Positions 34,359-44,773 of a DNA stretch of 64,000 nt are shown here, piece by piece. The DNA is from Acetobacter fabarum (GTDB lineage: Bacteria; Pseudomonadota; Alphaproteobacteria; Acetobacterales; Acetobacteraceae), in assembly GCF_011516925.1 (NCBI RefSeq), contig NZ_WOTG01000001.1:62001-126000 (forward strand). Direction: 5' to 3'. The position numbers and the translations under genes were made by a program. The notes below the pieces were generated by a model, which worked only from the letters and a program-made list of their open reading frames with translations, was not told the origin of the DNA and ran no database searches. How positions within the stretch are numbered: position 1 is the stretch's first letter; each line of letters starts with the position of its first letter.

Positions 34359-34360
34359 TC

Positions 34361-35089
34361 ATGCCCCTGTCCTCCAAGGAACAGACCGAATCCGCCCTTG
34401 TGCTTTTTTCCGGCGGGCAGGATTCCGCAACCTGTCTGGCGTGGGCTCTGGCGCGCTTCAAACATGTGGAAACCGTGGGCTTTGATTACGGCCAGCGCCA
34501 CGCCATTGAACTGGAATGCCGCCAGAGCATACGCGAAGGCCTTGCAGCCCTGAACCCGCAATGGAAGGAGCGCCTGGGGCCAGACCATACGCTCCCCCTG
34601 CATGCCCTGAATGATATTTCCGATACGGCGCTCACACGCGATGCCGAAATTGCCATGACCCAGAACGGCCTGCCCAATACATTTGTGCCCGGCCGTAACC
34701 TGATCTTTTTAACGTTTTCTGCGGCTCTCGCAGCCCGCAGGAGCATGCGCCACATTGTAACCGGTGTGTGCGAAACTGATTATTCCGGCTACCCCGACTG
34801 CCGCGATGACACCATAAAGGCCCTGCAGGTTGCCCTTAATCTGGGTATGGACAGCCGCTACGTCCTGCACACACCCCTGATGTGGCTTGACAAGGCCGAA
34901 ACCTGGACGTTAGCAGACGAACTGGGCGGGGAACCTCTGGTGACACTCATCAACCATGAGAGCCATACCTGCTACATGGGGGACCGTACCGTGCGCCACG
35001 CATGGGGGTATGGCTGTGGTACCTGCCCCGCCTGCCAGCTCCGCCGCGCAGGATGGGAAGCTTACATAGCAGAAGACCAACATGCCTGA
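34361..35089 (+). CDS. queC: 7-cyano-7-deazaguanine synthase
   Basis: ATP-dependent conversion of CDG to preQ0. It has 242 residues from ATG 34361, 2 nt after queE. PP-loop SGGQDS at 17-22, [11 protein letters not shown] and [15 protein letters not shown] are invariant blocks. The zinc site is the C-terminal [10 protein letters not shown] together with an upstream Cys. Overlaps queD by 8 nt. Confidence 0.95.
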   Translation: MPLSSKEQTESALVLFSGGQDSATCLAWALARFKHVETVGFDYGQRHAIELECRQSIREGLAALNPQWKERLGPDHTLPLHALNDISDTALTRDAEIAMTQNGLPNTFVPGRNLIFLTFSAALAARRSMRHIVTGVCETDYSGYPDCRDDTIKALQVALNLGMDSRYVLHTPLMWLDKAETWTLADELGGEPLVTLINHESHTCYMGDRTVRHAWGYGCGTCPACQLRRAGWEAYIAEDQHA

Positions 35090-35603
35090 CCTTGTTTTTA
35101 CACGCCGCTTCGCCATGGGCCACCGTCTTATTCACGGTGCCAGCGAAAGCTGCGCCCTGCCCCATGGTCACAACGAATTTGTCACCGTAAGGCTTGAACC
35201 CACCGGCCCCGCCCGGTTGGATGGGCGCGGGAACATGCCTGTCTCTTTTCAAAAAGCCAAGCAGACCTGGCACCGCTTTGTGGATGAACGACTGGACCAC
35301 GCGCTCCAGCTTGCCGGGGACGACCCGCTTCTGGCGTGGTTTAAAGCACATGAGCCCGCACGCGCTGCACGTATTGTGGTGACCCCCGGAGACCCGACCA
35401 CCGAGTTGATGGTTTGCCTGCTCATGGCCAAGATCAACGCCTTCCTGCTGGCTGAAGGAGGCGTTTTACGCTGCTCGGAACTCAGTATTGAGGAAACACC
35501 CACCAACACAGTCAGCTTTGCAGGCAACCCGGCTGACTTTATCCCCCACACCAGCTTACAGCAGAACTGGTGGAACCGGGCGGATATGAGCATAGCCGAC
35601 TAA
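35082..35603 (+). CDS. queD: 6-carboxy-tetrahydropterin synthase
   Basis: First pterin step of queuosine synthesis. It has 173 residues, longer than the about 120 of the shortest QueD. The zinc histidines are in FAMGHRL and HGH. The catalytic cysteine is in CALPHGHN, four residues before the HGH. LDH (middle) and [10 protein letters not shown] (C-terminal glutamate) complete the T-fold active site. Its position ends the bioB-queE-queC-queD unit, and a 9-bp hairpin follows. Confidence 0.9.
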   Translation: MPDLVFTRRFAMGHRLIHGASESCALPHGHNEFVTVRLEPTGPARLDGRGNMPVSFQKAKQTWHRFVDERLDHALQLAGDDPLLAWFKAHEPARAARIVVTPGDPTTELMVCLLMAKINAFLLAEGGVLRCSELSIEETPTNTVSFAGNPADFIPHTSLQQNWWNRADMSIAD

Positions 35604-35623
35604 CACCGCAGCTTTTAAGCTCT

Positions 35624-35656
35624 CCATCCCCCACAGAAACAGCATGCGGGGGATGG
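35624..35656. terminator. Convergent stem-loop between queD and mqo
   Basis: CCATCCCCC (35624-35632) and GGGGGATGG (35648-35656) form a 9-bp perfect stem with a 15-nt loop. It is placed between the ends of queD (+) and mqo (-). There is no T-run on either side. Likely a shared 3' end. Confidence 0.55.
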
Positions 35657-35663
35657 GCGCAGT

Positions 35664-37160
35664 TTACTGGGTCAGGCCAAGCACCTGCGTTGTCTTATCA
35701 AAAATTTCCTCACACATGTCGGGATGCCGGGAGAGTTTCTGCCCGAATGAGGGGATGATCTCGCGCAGCTTATCCGTCCATTCCGGCATTTTGGTGGGGA
35801 AGCATTTTTGCAGAACATTCAGCATGATCGGGGCCGCAGTGGATGCGCCCGGAGATGCCCCCAGCAATGCGGCAACGGAGCCGTCCTCGCTGGCAATGAC
35901 TTCTGTACCAAATTGCAGAACACCGCCTTTGGCAGCGTCCTTTTTGATAATCTGCACCCGCTGGCCTGCAACAACCAGTTCCCAGTCCTTGGCCTGCGCG
36001 TTGGGAATAAAGTCCTGCAAGGCTTTAATCCGCGCCCCCTGTGTCTGCATGACCTGCTCGATCAGGTATTTGGTCAGGGCCCAGTTATCCCGCGCAACGG
36101 CCAGCATGGGGCCAATATTATCCGCCCGCACCGAGAGCGGCAGATCCATAAGGGAGCCCTGCTTCAAAAAGCGTGTGGAAAAGCCAGCATACGGGCCAAA
36201 TAGCAGCGCCGGATTGCCGTCAATCATGCGTGTATCAAGGTGCGGCACGGACATGGGTGGGGCGCCGACCGATGCCTTGCCATAAATCTTGGCATGGTGC
36301 TGGGCGATCAGGTCCGGGTTGGTGCAGCGCAGGAACTGCCCACTGACCGGAAAACCACCAATGCCACGCGCTTCGGGTATGCCTGTTTTTTGCAGCAGGG
36401 AAAGGGCTCCCCCGCCACTGCCGATAAAGACAAAGCGGGCATTGACCTCACGCTGGGTATTTTGTCGCAGGTCACGTATTTTCAGCCGCCAGCCATCACT
36501 GCCATTGCGGGTAATGTCGCTTACTTCGTGCTGCGTATGCAGCGTGCAGGCCGGGGTGCTGGCAAGGTAGGTAAACAGCAGGCGGGTCAATGCACCAAAG
36601 TTGACATCCGTCCCCTTGAGGCTACGGGTCAGAGCCAGCTTCTGCCCGGCAGGGCGGTCCCGCATGATCAGCGGTGCCCACTGTGTGATCTGGGCCGTAT
36701 CTTCCGTGTATTCCATACCGGAGAACAGCGGATGCTGGGAAAGTACCTCGTAGCGTTTGCGCAGGAAGGCTACGTTGTCCTCACCCCATACAAAGCTCAT
36801 ATGCGGGACGGGCGTTAAAAAGTTTTTGGCGGAAACAATAATCTGGCGTTCTACCAGATAGGACCAGAACTGGCGGGAAATCTGGAACTGTTCGTTTACC
36901 CCCACGGCCTTGGAAATATCCACCGTGCCATCGGCCCCCTGCGGGGTGTAATTCAGTTCGCACAGAGCGGAATGGCCGGTCCCTGCATTATTCCACGCGT
37001 TGGAGCTTTCTTCCGCAACGCTGCCCAGACGCTCAAAAACGCTGATGCTCCATTCCGGCTGGAGCTGACGCAGCAATGTCCCAAGCGTAGCGCTCATGAC
37101 GCCGCCGCCGATCAGAACAACATCAACAGAAGAAGCGGTATCGGTCGTGGTGGAACTCAT
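35664..37160 (-). CDS. mqo: Malate:quinone oxidoreductase
   Basis: Membrane-associated FAD enzyme that oxidises malate to oxaloacetate and passes electrons to quinone. It has 498 residues from ATG 37160, with GGAG 8 nt upstream. An in-frame extension of 20 codons is rejected. FAD motif IGGGVMSATLG (17-27), NAGTGHSALCELNYTP, and the late ASPGASTAAPIMLNVL are Mqo signatures. Acetic acid bacteria commonly use Mqo in place of NAD malate dehydrogenase. Confidence 0.95.
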   Translation of the reverse strand: MSSTTTDTASSVDVVLIGGGVMSATLGTLLRQLQPEWSISVFERLGSVAEESSNAWNNAGTGHSALCELNYTPQGADGTVDISKAVGVNEQFQISRQFWSYLVERQIIVSAKNFLTPVPHMSFVWGEDNVAFLRKRYEVLSQHPLFSGMEYTEDTAQITQWAPLIMRDRPAGQKLALTRSLKGTDVNFGALTRLLFTYLASTPACTLHTQHEVSDITRNGSDGWRLKIRDLRQNTQREVNARFVFIGSGGGALSLLQKTGIPEARGIGGFPVSGQFLRCTNPDLIAQHHAKIYGKASVGAPPMSVPHLDTRMIDGNPALLFGPYAGFSTRFLKQGSLMDLPLSVRADNIGPMLAVARDNWALTKYLIEQVMQTQGARIKALQDFIPNAQAKDWELVVAGQRVQIIKKDAAKGGVLQFGTEVIASEDGSVAALLGASPGASTAAPIMLNVLQKCFPTKMPEWTDKLREIIPSFGQKLSRHPDMCEEIFDKTTQVLGLTQ

Positions 37161-37442
37161 TATGGTCTCCGCGTTATCAGCCTCGCCCGCCGCCGCGTCT
37201 GCGCATGGAAACGGGGCCAAAGATAATAAGCCGGAATGCCCCTACTCCTCCCTGCTTGCAAGGCTTTACAGAGCGTTCACAGCCATATTGTTAAATGCAG
37301 TATAGGCACATTCCGCCCAAAACGCCTTTTCATCTCTGCGAGAGCAGGCAGCCATGCATGAACTTTATCTACCGCCCCGGCGTTCGTGCAATACGATGCC
37401 TGCACCACCACTCAGGCGAACATAAAGACGGATACAGCGCAT

Positions 37443-37877
37443 ATGAGCAGCATTATCAAACATGGTAGCGCCCATTGGGAAGGTGCAATCAAAACCGGTA
37501 AGGGTACCGTTTCCACCCAGAGTGGTGCGCTAAACCAGCAGCCTTACGGTTTTAATACCCGCTTTGAAGGGCAACCCGGCACAAACCCTGAAGAACTTCT
37601 GGGCGCTGCCCATGCGGCCTGTTTTTCCATGGCCCTGTCGCTCATTCTGGGGGATGCGGGGCTCACTGCCACCAGCATTGATACTCAGGCAGACGTCAGC
37701 CTGAGCAAAAAGGATGGGGGCTTTGAAATTACGTCCATCGCCCTGACCCTCAAGGCCAAAGTGCCCAACGCAACACAGCAGCAATTTGCAGAGCTGGCCA
37801 ACAAAGCCAAGGAAGGCTGCCCTGTTTCCAAGCTCTTCAGGGCACCCATTACGCTGGATGCCACCCTGATCGGGTAG
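37443..37877 (+). CDS. osmC: OsmC-type peroxidase
   Basis: Thiol-dependent organic hydroperoxide reductase. It has 144 residues from ATG 37443 (MSSIIKHGSAHWEG). The two redox cysteines are Cys60 in AHAACFSMAL and Cys126 in EGCPVSKL, spaced as in OsmC. GTNPEELLGAAHA is the family block. Divergent from mqo with a 282-bp gap that holds both promoters, in which I recognise no further gene. Convergent with aroC, 6 nt apart. Confidence 0.9.
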   Translation: MSSIIKHGSAHWEGAIKTGKGTVSTQSGALNQQPYGFNTRFEGQPGTNPEELLGAAHAACFSMALSLILGDAGLTATSIDTQADVSLSKKDGGFEITSIALTLKAKVPNATQQQFAELANKAKEGCPVSKLFRAPITLDATLIG

Positions 37878-37883
37878 GAGGCG

Positions 37884-38957
37884 TTAGCCCCCTACCTGCC
37901 CACGGTGGCGGAGCAGATGGTCCGCAAGCACGCAGGCCATCATGGCTTCCCCCACGGGAACAGCCCGAATACCCACGCACGGATCATGCCGGCCTTTGGT
38001 AATAACCTGTGTTTCCACCCCATCTCTGGTAATGGAGGGCACGGGGGTTAGCATGGAACTGGTGGGTTTGACGGCAAAGCGGGCCACTACGGGCTGACCG
38101 CTGGAAATACCCCCCAGCACGCCCCCGGCATGGTTGGAGCCAAACTCCAGCGTGCCGTTGCGCATGAACAGGGCATCGGCATTTTCTGGCCCCGTTAGGG
38201 AGGCAGAGGCAAAACCATCGCCTATTTCCACCCCTTTAACGGCGTTAATGCTCATGAACGCTGCGGCAATATCCGCATCAAGCTTGCCGTAAATGGGGGC
38301 ACCCAGTCCGGCAGGCACACCTTCGGCCACAATCTCGATCACGGCACCAATGGATGAGCCATCCTTGCGGATGGCTGCCAGATACGCCGCCCAGTCTTCC
38401 ACCACTCCGGGGTCGGGAGCAAAGAAGGGGTTACGCTCCACCTCCGCCCAGTCCCAGCGGGTGCGGTCAATATCCTTGGGGCCAAGCTGGACCAAAGCCC
38501 CGCGTACACGCACGCCATCCCCCAGCACCTTGCGGGCAACAGCCCCCGCAGCAACGCGGCAAGCCGTCTCCCGCGCGGAAGAGCGGCCACCACCACGATA
38601 ATCGCGGATACCGTATTTCAGGTCATAAACAAGGTCTGCGTGGCCGGGGCGATAGGTCTGGGCGATATCCCCATAATCGCGCGAACGCTGGTCCGTGTTT
38701 TCGATCATCAGGGAGATGGGGGTCCCCGTTGTCTGCCCTTCAAACACACCGGACAGAATACGAACCTGGTCAGGCTCCTGCCGCTGCGTGGTAAAAGCCG
38801 ACTGCCCAGGCCGCCTGCGGTCGAGAAAAGGCTGAATATCAGCTTCGCTCAATGCAATGCGTGGTGGGCAACCATCAATAACACAGCCAATCGCGGGGCC
38901 ATGGCTTTCGCCCCACGTTGTAACCCGGAACATATGCCCGAAAGTATTGTAGGACAC
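37884..38957 (-). CDS. aroC: Chorismate synthase
   Basis: Last shikimate-pathway step, FMN-dependent elimination giving chorismate, the precursor used by PheA. It has 357 residues. The three family signatures are visible: [17 protein letters not shown] (N-terminal), [29 protein letters not shown], and [17 protein letters not shown] (C-terminal). It begins 8 nt after fabI ends, so the two are co-transcribed. Confidence 0.96.
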   Translation of the reverse strand: MSYNTFGHMFRVTTWGESHGPAIGCVIDGCPPRIALSEADIQPFLDRRRPGQSAFTTQRQEPDQVRILSGVFEGQTTGTPISLMIENTDQRSRDYGDIAQTYRPGHADLVYDLKYGIRDYRGGGRSSARETACRVAAGAVARKVLGDGVRVRGALVQLGPKDIDRTRWDWAEVERNPFFAPDPGVVEDWAAYLAAIRKDGSSIGAVIEIVAEGVPAGLGAPIYGKLDADIAAAFMSINAVKGVEIGDGFASASLTGPENADALFMRNGTLEFGSNHAGGVLGGISSGQPVVARFAVKPTSSMLTPVPSITRDGVETQVITKGRHDPCVGIRAVPVGEAMMACVLADHLLRHRGQVGG

Positions 38958-38965
38958 GGCTGTGT

Positions 38966-39805
38966 TTAGTCTCCAGCAACAGAAATATCGGGAGCGGTCG
39001 GGTTTTTCATGCCTACAATATTATAACCACAGTCCACATGGTGCACCTCACCCGTAACACCGCGGGACAGGTCGGAGAGCATATAAAGCCCTGCCCCGCC
39101 CACTTCTTCAAGCATCACATTACGCTCGAGCGGTGCGTTGTACTGGTTCCACTTCAGAATATACCGGAAGTCCCCAATACCGCTGGCGGCAAGCGTTTTA
39201 ACCGGCCCGGCGGAAACAGCATTCACGCGAATACCATCCGACCCGAGATCCGCAGCCATGTAACGCACGGAAGCCTCAAGCGCTGCCTTGGCCACACCCA
39301 TAACGTTGTAATGCGGCATAACACGCTCCGCACCCAGATAGCTGAGCGTCAGCAGCGAGCCGCCGTTCTTCATCAGCCCTGCGGCACGGCGTGCAACTGC
39401 CGTGAAGGAGTAGCACGAAATATCCAGCGCGGTCAGGAATGCGGCACGGGGGGTGTCCACATAGCGCCCGCGCAGGAACTGCTTGTCTGCCCAGCCAATG
39501 GCATGAACAACAAAGTCAAGCTCGCCCCATTCACGTTCGATCGTGGCAAATGTTTCGTCTATGGCGGCATCATCGGTCACGTCGCATGGCAGAACCAGCT
39601 TGGCACCAACACTTTCTGCCAAAGGCTGTACGCGCTTGCCCAACGCCTCGCCCTGATAGGTAAATGCCAGTTCGCCCCCCTGTGCGGCCACTGCGGATGC
39701 AATGCCCCATGCAAGAGAGCGGTCATTGGCAACACCCATCACCAGACCTTTTTTGCCCTTCATCAGCGTACCTTTTGCGGGCAGCTCGGCGTTGGGAGAA
39801 GACAT
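38966..39805 (-). CDS. fabI: Enoyl-ACP reductase
   Basis: NADH-dependent last reduction of each fatty-acid elongation cycle. It has 279 residues. The cofactor motif is [13 protein letters not shown] and the active site Tyr-X6-Lys is in [12 protein letters not shown], as in FabI. The early blocks (GKKGLVMG) and [18 protein letters not shown] are also diagnostic. It is placed with aroC and pdxH, apart from the fabD-G-acpP-F cluster. Confidence 0.95.
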   Translation of the reverse strand: MSSPNAELPAKGTLMKGKKGLVMGVANDRSLAWGIASAVAAQGGELAFTYQGEALGKRVQPLAESVGAKLVLPCDVTDDAAIDETFATIEREWGELDFVVHAIGWADKQFLRGRYVDTPRAAFLTALDISCYSFTAVARRAAGLMKNGGSLLTLSYLGAERVMPHYNVMGVAKAALEASVRYMAADLGSDGIRVNAVSAGPVKTLAASGIGDFRYILKWNQYNAPLERNVMLEEVGGAGLYMLSDLSRGVTGEVHHVDCGYNIVGMKNPTAPDISVAGD

Positions 39806-39995
39806 GTGGGAACCTCAACCTACTTGTTTCGGAAAAAATTCTGGGTTTTCTGTAGGCGTGGTCGCATACACCGGCGCGTGAAACAAGCCCAAACACGCAT
39901 GGACACGCTTTAAACTCGTATCCGGCAGGAGTATGGAATCACACAGGAAAGCGCGCGCAGCCCCTTTCCATGACATTTAGACAAGAGTCCGAACC

Positions 39996-40634
39996 ATGCC
40001 GGAAACAGACCCAGCCGCCCCCACTGTCCCCTTTGTTGATCATCCCCTGATCGACCTGAGTGCAGACCCGTTCGCACTCTTTGACGCATGGATGCAAGAC
40101 GCCGAAAAATCAGAACCCTGTGACCCCAATGCCATGGTGCTCGCCACGGCCACAGCCGATGGCCGCCCCTCCGCACGGATTGTTCTGCTTAAAGGGCATG
40201 ACCACAGGGGCTTTGTCTTTTACACCAACATGTTCAGCCGTAAGGGGCGCGAGCTTGAGGCCAACCCCAGTGCGGCCCTGCTGTTCCATTGGAAGAGCCT
40301 GCGCCGCCAGATCCGAATCGAAGGGAACATAACACCGGTCTCCCCTGAAGAAGCTGATGCCTATTTTGCGAGTCGGAGCCGTATGTCCCAACTTGGGGCC
40401 ATTGCCTCCGACCAGTCCCGCCCGCTGGCCGACCGTGACATTTTTGAACAGCGCCTGAAAAACGCAGAAAAGGAATTTGGCAACGGCCCCATTCCCCGCC
40501 CCACGAACTGGTCTGGCTACCGGGTCAGCCCGCAGCATTTTGAATTCTGGCAGGAACGCCCATACCGCCTGCATGATCGGGCCATATGGGAACACCACGG
40601 GAACGGATGGGACGTAACGCGGTTATATCCATAA
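39996..40634 (+). CDS. pdxH: Pyridoxamine 5'-phosphate oxidase
   Basis: FMN enzyme producing pyridoxal phosphate. It has 212 residues. RIVLLKGHDHRGFVFYTNMFSRKGRELEANP (split here only for identity) is the family core, and the C-terminal WSGYRVSPQHFEFWQ...RLHDRAIW motif carries the substrate-binding Arg and His. Divergent from fabI with a 190-bp gap. Confidence 0.95.
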   Translation: MPETDPAAPTVPFVDHPLIDLSADPFALFDAWMQDAEKSEPCDPNAMVLATATADGRPSARIVLLKGHDHRGFVFYTNMFSRKGRELEANPSAALLFHWKSLRRQIRIEGNITPVSPEEADAYFASRSRMSQLGAIASDQSRPLADRDIFEQRLKNAEKEFGNGPIPRPTNWSGYRVSPQHFEFWQERPYRLHDRAIWEHHGNGWDVTRLYP

Positions 40635-40700
40635 GCGATCACGCCGAATCTTTGCACCCTTCAGCGCGCCGCGCGCACAGATATTTAAAGGAGCGACACA

Positions 40701-41579
40701 ATGAAAGACGTCCGCAAAATTCTGCTTCCACTCCCCAGCACGTCCAATGCCGAGGCCGCTCTGGTACGTGGCGGCAATTTTGCCCGCCGCTTTGGCGCGC
40801 ACCTTGCCGTCCTGCACGTACGCCCCGATGGGCGGGACATAGCTCCACTGGCCGGTGAGGGCATGTCCGGCGCCATGGTGGAAGACCTGATGCGCTCGGC
40901 TGACCACGAAAGTGCTCGCCATGCCCATGACGTGCACACACTGTTCGAGCGTTACACCGCCGCCAACCCCGACATAAAGGTTGTGCCCCTGCACAGCGCC
41001 TACCCCGATGATGCCCCAAGCATCAGCTTTACCGTGGTCCGTGGTGCGGAAAGCGAGATCATTCCCGCGCAGGCTCGCCTGTCGGACTTTACTCTGGTGC
41101 CACACCCCGATTCCGGTGATGAGGTATCCTCTTCCGAAACACTACACGCCGTTCTGTTTGATAGCGGACGCCCCGTGGTAATGGCCCCCCGTACCGCTCC
41201 GGTCGGGCTGATCAAGCGTGTCTGTATTGGCTGGAATGGCACGGCTGAGTCCTCCTCCGCCCTGCGTGGTGCCTTGGCCTGGGCACAAACGGCCGAAGCC
41301 GTGCGGGTGCTGCATTGCGGGGACTACCAACGCCGCGGCCCCAGCGCAAAAGACGTGGTGGAGTATCTGGCAGCCCACGGCATCAAGGCCGATGCCGTTG
41401 AGTTTCAGCCTGTCGAGCGTGATGTCGGGAAAGGGCTGCTGGCAGCCTGCCGCGAGTTTGATGCCGATATGCTGGCTATGGGAGCTTATTCACACTCCCG
41501 CCTGCGCCAGCTCATTCTGGGGGGTGTTACCCGCCACGTGCTGGAAAGCGCTGACATTACAGTGCTGATGAGCCGCTAG
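40701..41579 (+). CDS. Universal stress protein, tandem UspA domains
   Basis: 292 residues, two UspA-like folds in one chain (about 1-150 and 170-292). Domain 1 starts VRKILLPLPSTSNAEAAL. Domain 2 starts IKRVCIGWNGTAESSSALRGA and ends with MGAYSHSRLRQLILGGVTRHVLESA, which contains the G-X2-X-S/R-X9-G-S-like ATP-loop region of UspA (MGAYSHSR plus GGVTRHV). Preceded by a good AAAGGAGCG ribosome-binding site. Specific function unknown. Confidence 0.88.
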   Translation: MKDVRKILLPLPSTSNAEAALVRGGNFARRFGAHLAVLHVRPDGRDIAPLAGEGMSGAMVEDLMRSADHESARHAHDVHTLFERYTAANPDIKVVPLHSAYPDDAPSISFTVVRGAESEIIPAQARLSDFTLVPHPDSGDEVSSSETLHAVLFDSGRPVVMAPRTAPVGLIKRVCIGWNGTAESSSALRGALAWAQTAEAVRVLHCGDYQRRGPSAKDVVEYLAAHGIKADAVEFQPVERDVGKGLLAACREFDADMLAMGAYSHSRLRQLILGGVTRHVLESADITVLMSR

Positions 41580-41602
41580 ACCGCTCCTGTGTAAAGCAGC
41601 CT

Positions 41603-41629
41603 ACCCTCCTCACCCCGCATGGGGAGGGT
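41603..41629. terminator. Stem-loop between the stress-protein gene and the MBL hydrolase gene
   Basis: ACCCTCC (41603-41609) pairs with GGAGGGT (41623-41629), with further CCCC/GGGG pairing inside. It overlaps the last codons of the minus-strand hydrolase gene and lies 24 nt after the stop of the plus-strand stress gene. No T-run. Confidence 0.4.
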
Positions 41630-42416
41630 CAGGGAGTTCGAAGCTCATGCCGTCCCATGCAGCTTCAACCCCGGGGGGAAGGTGTTCACACATCCATCCC
41701 CAGTCCATTTCTGCTCCCATATGGGTCAGAATAACGCGCTCTGGCTGAATCAGGGCTTTCCATTCCAACACCCGGTCGAGCCAGGCATGCGCGCCATGGG
41801 GCGTTTTTTGAAAACAGTCCACCATCCATGTACGGACGCCACGCAGACACGCGACAGACTGTTCGGGCAATTCCACCACATCCGTACTATAGGCAAACGT
41901 CCCACACCGTAGTCCCGTAGACGTGACGTAACCATGGTTCTGTTCGAACAGGGTAAAGGCGTATCCGCCAATATTGACCTGTTCTCCCCACAGAATGGGT
42001 TGGGCATCCAGCACCGCCCGAAAAAAATACGGCGTTGTGTGGGGTTTGAAAACGTAAGCAAACCGTTCCTGCAACTCCCCCAGCACTTCTGCGGTACCGT
42101 ATGCGGTAATGGCCTTGCCAATCTGGCGGTTAATGCCCCTTAACTCGTCCAGACCAGAAACATGGTCCGCATGAGTATGGGTGTAGATTACGTTCTCAAA
42201 CGCGCTAATACCATGTGCAAGCAACTGGGCGCGCAGGTCTGGCCCGGTATCGACCAGAACGCCGCATCCATCTTCCATCCGCAAAAAAATGGATGCACGG
42301 CTACGCCTGTTGCGGGGTTCAGCCGGGTCGCACGCGCCCCACTGGCCATGCCCGTCTGGCCCACCGAGTGCAGGCACGCCAGATGACCCACCACACCCAA
42401 GCACACTGACCTTCAT
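41610..42416 (-). CDS. Metallo-beta-lactamase-fold hydrolase (PhnP-like)
   Basis: 268 residues. Metal motif HTHADH at 80-85, an N-terminal LGCGGSSGVPALGG and DTGPDLRAQLL block as in phosphoribosyl 1,2-cyclic phosphate phosphodiesterase-like proteins. Members of this group next to tatD and metG are common in Alphaproteobacteria, but their substrate is not established. Begins 18 nt after tatD and is the last gene of the mltB-to-MBL run. Confidence 0.85.
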   Translation of the reverse strand: MKVSVLGCGGSSGVPALGGPDGHGQWGACDPAEPRNRRSRASIFLRMEDGCGVLVDTGPDLRAQLLAHGISAFENVIYTHTHADHVSGLDELRGINRQIGKAITAYGTAEVLGELQERFAYVFKPHTTPYFFRAVLDAQPILWGEQVNIGGYAFTLFEQNHGYVTSTGLRCGTFAYSTDVVELPEQSVACLRGVRTWMVDCFQKTPHGAHAWLDRVLEWKALIQPERVILTHMGAEMDWGWMCEHLPPGVEAAWDGMSFELPDPPHAG

Positions 42417-42434
42417 ACCCGGCTTACTCCCGCT

Positions 42435-43238
42435 TTAACGCACCTTACGAAACAACCTCTGGAAGTTCCGCGTTGTCTGCTCGGCAAATGCAGCCACATC
42501 CATCCCCCGCTCCTGCGCAATGCGGCGCGCCGTATGCGCCACAAAAGCAGGCTGGTTCCGTTTACCCCGCTGCGGCACAGGGGCCAGATAGGGGGCATCT
42601 GTTTCCACCAGAATACGCTCTATGGGCAGGTCACGCGCAACACTGCGGATTTCCTCACATTTGGGGAAGGTCGCAATACCGGAAAAACTGACATACCCAC
42701 CAAGGGCCACCACCCGGCTGGCCAGCTCGGGGCCAGAGGCAAAGCAGTGGAGCAGGATGGGAAAAGCACCTTGAGCGCTCTCATCCTCCAGAATGGCCGC
42801 CACATCCGCATCAGCCTGCCGAGCGTGGATGATAACGGGGATCTCCAGCGCACGGGCAGCCTGAATATGCCTGCGAAAGCTCTCCTGCTGGAGCGGACGA
42901 ACACCTTCCTGCCCATGGAAGTAGTCCAGCCCTGTCTCCCCTATGCCAATCACTTCGGGGGTGTCGGCCAGTGTTACAATATCCTGCACCTGCGGTACCG
43001 GGGCTTCTTCCACATGGTCGGGGTGCGTGCCAATTGTGCACCATATCCGCATATCCGGGCGGGCAAACTGCGTCAGGCGCTTCTGCTCCCCCGCATTGGA
43101 CAGGCGTGTGCCAATGGTAACCATGCCGCCCAGCCCCGCCTCTTGGGCGGCATCAAGCAGGGCGGGCAGTTCCTCGTCCGAAAAATGATCAAGATGGCAA
43201 TGGGAGTCGATCAGCCCGGGCATGGTGACATCGCTCAT
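42435..43238 (-). CDS. tatD: TatD-family metal-dependent deoxyribonuclease
   Basis: 267 residues. Metal ligands in DSHCHLDHF (His13 and His15), GEIGLD-like GETGLDYFH, HARQAD and the C-terminal ETDAPYLAPVP. TatD enzymes are 3'-5' DNases acting in repair of oxidised DNA. Overlaps metG by 4 nt. Confidence 0.93.
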   Translation of the reverse strand: MSDVTMPGLIDSHCHLDHFSDEELPALLDAAQEAGLGGMVTIGTRLSNAGEQKRLTQFARPDMRIWCTIGTHPDHVEEAPVPQVQDIVTLADTPEVIGIGETGLDYFHGQEGVRPLQQESFRRHIQAARALEIPVIIHARQADADVAAILEDESAQGAFPILLHCFASGPELASRVVALGGYVSFSGIATFPKCEEIRSVARDLPIERILVETDAPYLAPVPQRGKRNQPAFVAHTARRIAQERGMDVAAFAEQTTRNFQRLFRKVR

Positions 43239-44773
43239 GACTGTTCCGGCTCAACATAACGGGGGAAGATACCCTGCGGGGCGGGCAATTGCCGCCCACC
43301 GGGCAGAGCCACCTCAAGGGCTGCGAAGGTCCGCTCGTCCTGCGTCACACCAAGCTGGTCGAGCATACGGGCCATGCTGTCCGGCATAAAGGGCTGGAGT
43401 ACGGTGGCAATTCCACGCAGGGCATCCAGCAGAACACGCAGCACATCCGCCATGCGCTCCACATCGGTCTTGCGCAGCGCCCATGGGGCCTGATGGTCGA
43501 TATAGGCGTTACAGGCGCGAATGACCTTCCACACATCTTCCAGCGCATCGGTGAGCGCACAGCGCTCAAACTGCGCGGCCAGCAGTTGCGGCAGAACCAC
43601 AACCTGCCCCAGAAGCTTTTCATCCTCTTCCGTCAGCGTCCGGCGTTCTGGCAGAATACCGCCACAGTTCCGCGCGACCAGAGAGAGGGTCCGCTGCGCC
43701 AGATTACCCAGATCGTTGGCAAGCTCCACGTTATTGCGTGTGATCAGCGCCTTGCGGGACAGATCGCTATCCCCGCCAAAGGGGACTTCCCGCAGTACAA
43801 AAAAGCGAACTGCATCCAGCCCGAACTCTGCAACCAGTTCCCTAGGGTCCACCACGTTGCCCAAAGACTTGCTCATCTTCTGGCCCTCAATGGTCCACCA
43901 GCCGTTGGCAAAAACCTTTTTAGGCAGTTCAATACCCGCAGCCATAAGGAAGGCTGGCCAGTAAATGGCATGGAAGCGTGCAATATCCTTACCCACAAGG
44001 TGCAGGCTGGCAGGCCAGTATGCCATGCGGGGGGCATCTGCATCCGGATAGCCCAGCGCACTCAGGTAATTGGCCAGCGCATCAAACCACACATACATGA
44101 CGTGCTGCTCATCACCGGGAACGGGAATACCCCATTTAAAGCTGGTACGGCTGATGGACAGGTTACGCAGGCCCTGTTTGACAAAACTGATGATCTCGTT
44201 GCGCGCACCATGCGGGCCTAAAAACTCAGGATGCTGCTCATACAGTTCGAGCAGACGGTCCTGATAATCGGACAGACGGAAGAAGTAGGATGGCTCCTTG
44301 ACCCACTCTACCGGCGCGCCGGTAGGGGCAACCTTTTTGCCGTCCGGCCCTGCGACCAGTTCATCTTCGCCGTAAAAACATTCATCACGCAGGGCGTACC
44401 AGCCCTCGTACGCATCCAGATAAATGGCGCCGTTATCCGCAACCTTGCGCCACAGGGCCTGCGCGCTGGCAATGTGCCGGGGCTCGGTCGTGCGGATAAA
44501 ATCATCATAGGAAATGGCCATGGCATCGGCCATGGCGCGGAAATTGGCCGAAACGTTATCCGCAAATTCCTTGGGGGCAACGCCTGCCGCCTGCGCGGCC
44601 TGCTCCACTTTTTGCCCGTGCTCGTCCGTGCCCGTCAGAAAAAAGACATCATCCCCCGCCAGACGATGAAAACGCGCCATAACGTCCGCTGCAATGGACG
44701 TGTAGGCGTGGCCGATATGCGGTGCTCCGTTCACGTAATAAATGGGGGTAGTCACATAGAAACGACGGGTCAT
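43235..44773 (-). CDS. metG: Methionyl-tRNA synthetase
   Basis: 512 residues. HIGH at 19-22 (APHIGHAY) and KMSKSLGNVVDP are the class I motifs. The region where E. coli MetG has a four-cysteine zinc knuckle is short and lacks those cysteines (RDECFYGEDEL then GAPVEWVKEPSYFF), so this is the zinc-less type. There is no C-terminal tRNA-binding dimerisation domain. Overlaps holB and tatD by 4 nt each. Confidence 0.96.
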   Translation of the reverse strand: MTRRFYVTTPIYYVNGAPHIGHAYTSIAADVMARFHRLAGDDVFFLTGTDEHGQKVEQAAQAAGVAPKEFADNVSANFRAMADAMAISYDDFIRTTEPRHIASAQALWRKVADNGAIYLDAYEGWYALRDECFYGEDELVAGPDGKKVAPTGAPVEWVKEPSYFFRLSDYQDRLLELYEQHPEFLGPHGARNEIISFVKQGLRNLSISRTSFKWGIPVPGDEQHVMYVWFDALANYLSALGYPDADAPRMAYWPASLHLVGKDIARFHAIYWPAFLMAAGIELPKKVFANGWWTIEGQKMSKSLGNVVDPRELVAEFGLDAVRFFVLREVPFGGDSDLSRKALITRNNVELANDLGNLAQRTLSLVARNCGGILPERRTLTEEDEKLLGQVVVLPQLLAAQFERCALTDALEDVWKVIRACNAYIDHQAPWALRKTDVERMADVLRVLLDALRGIATVLQPFMPDSMARMLDQLGVTQDERTFAALEVALPGGRQLPAPQGIFPRYVEPEQS

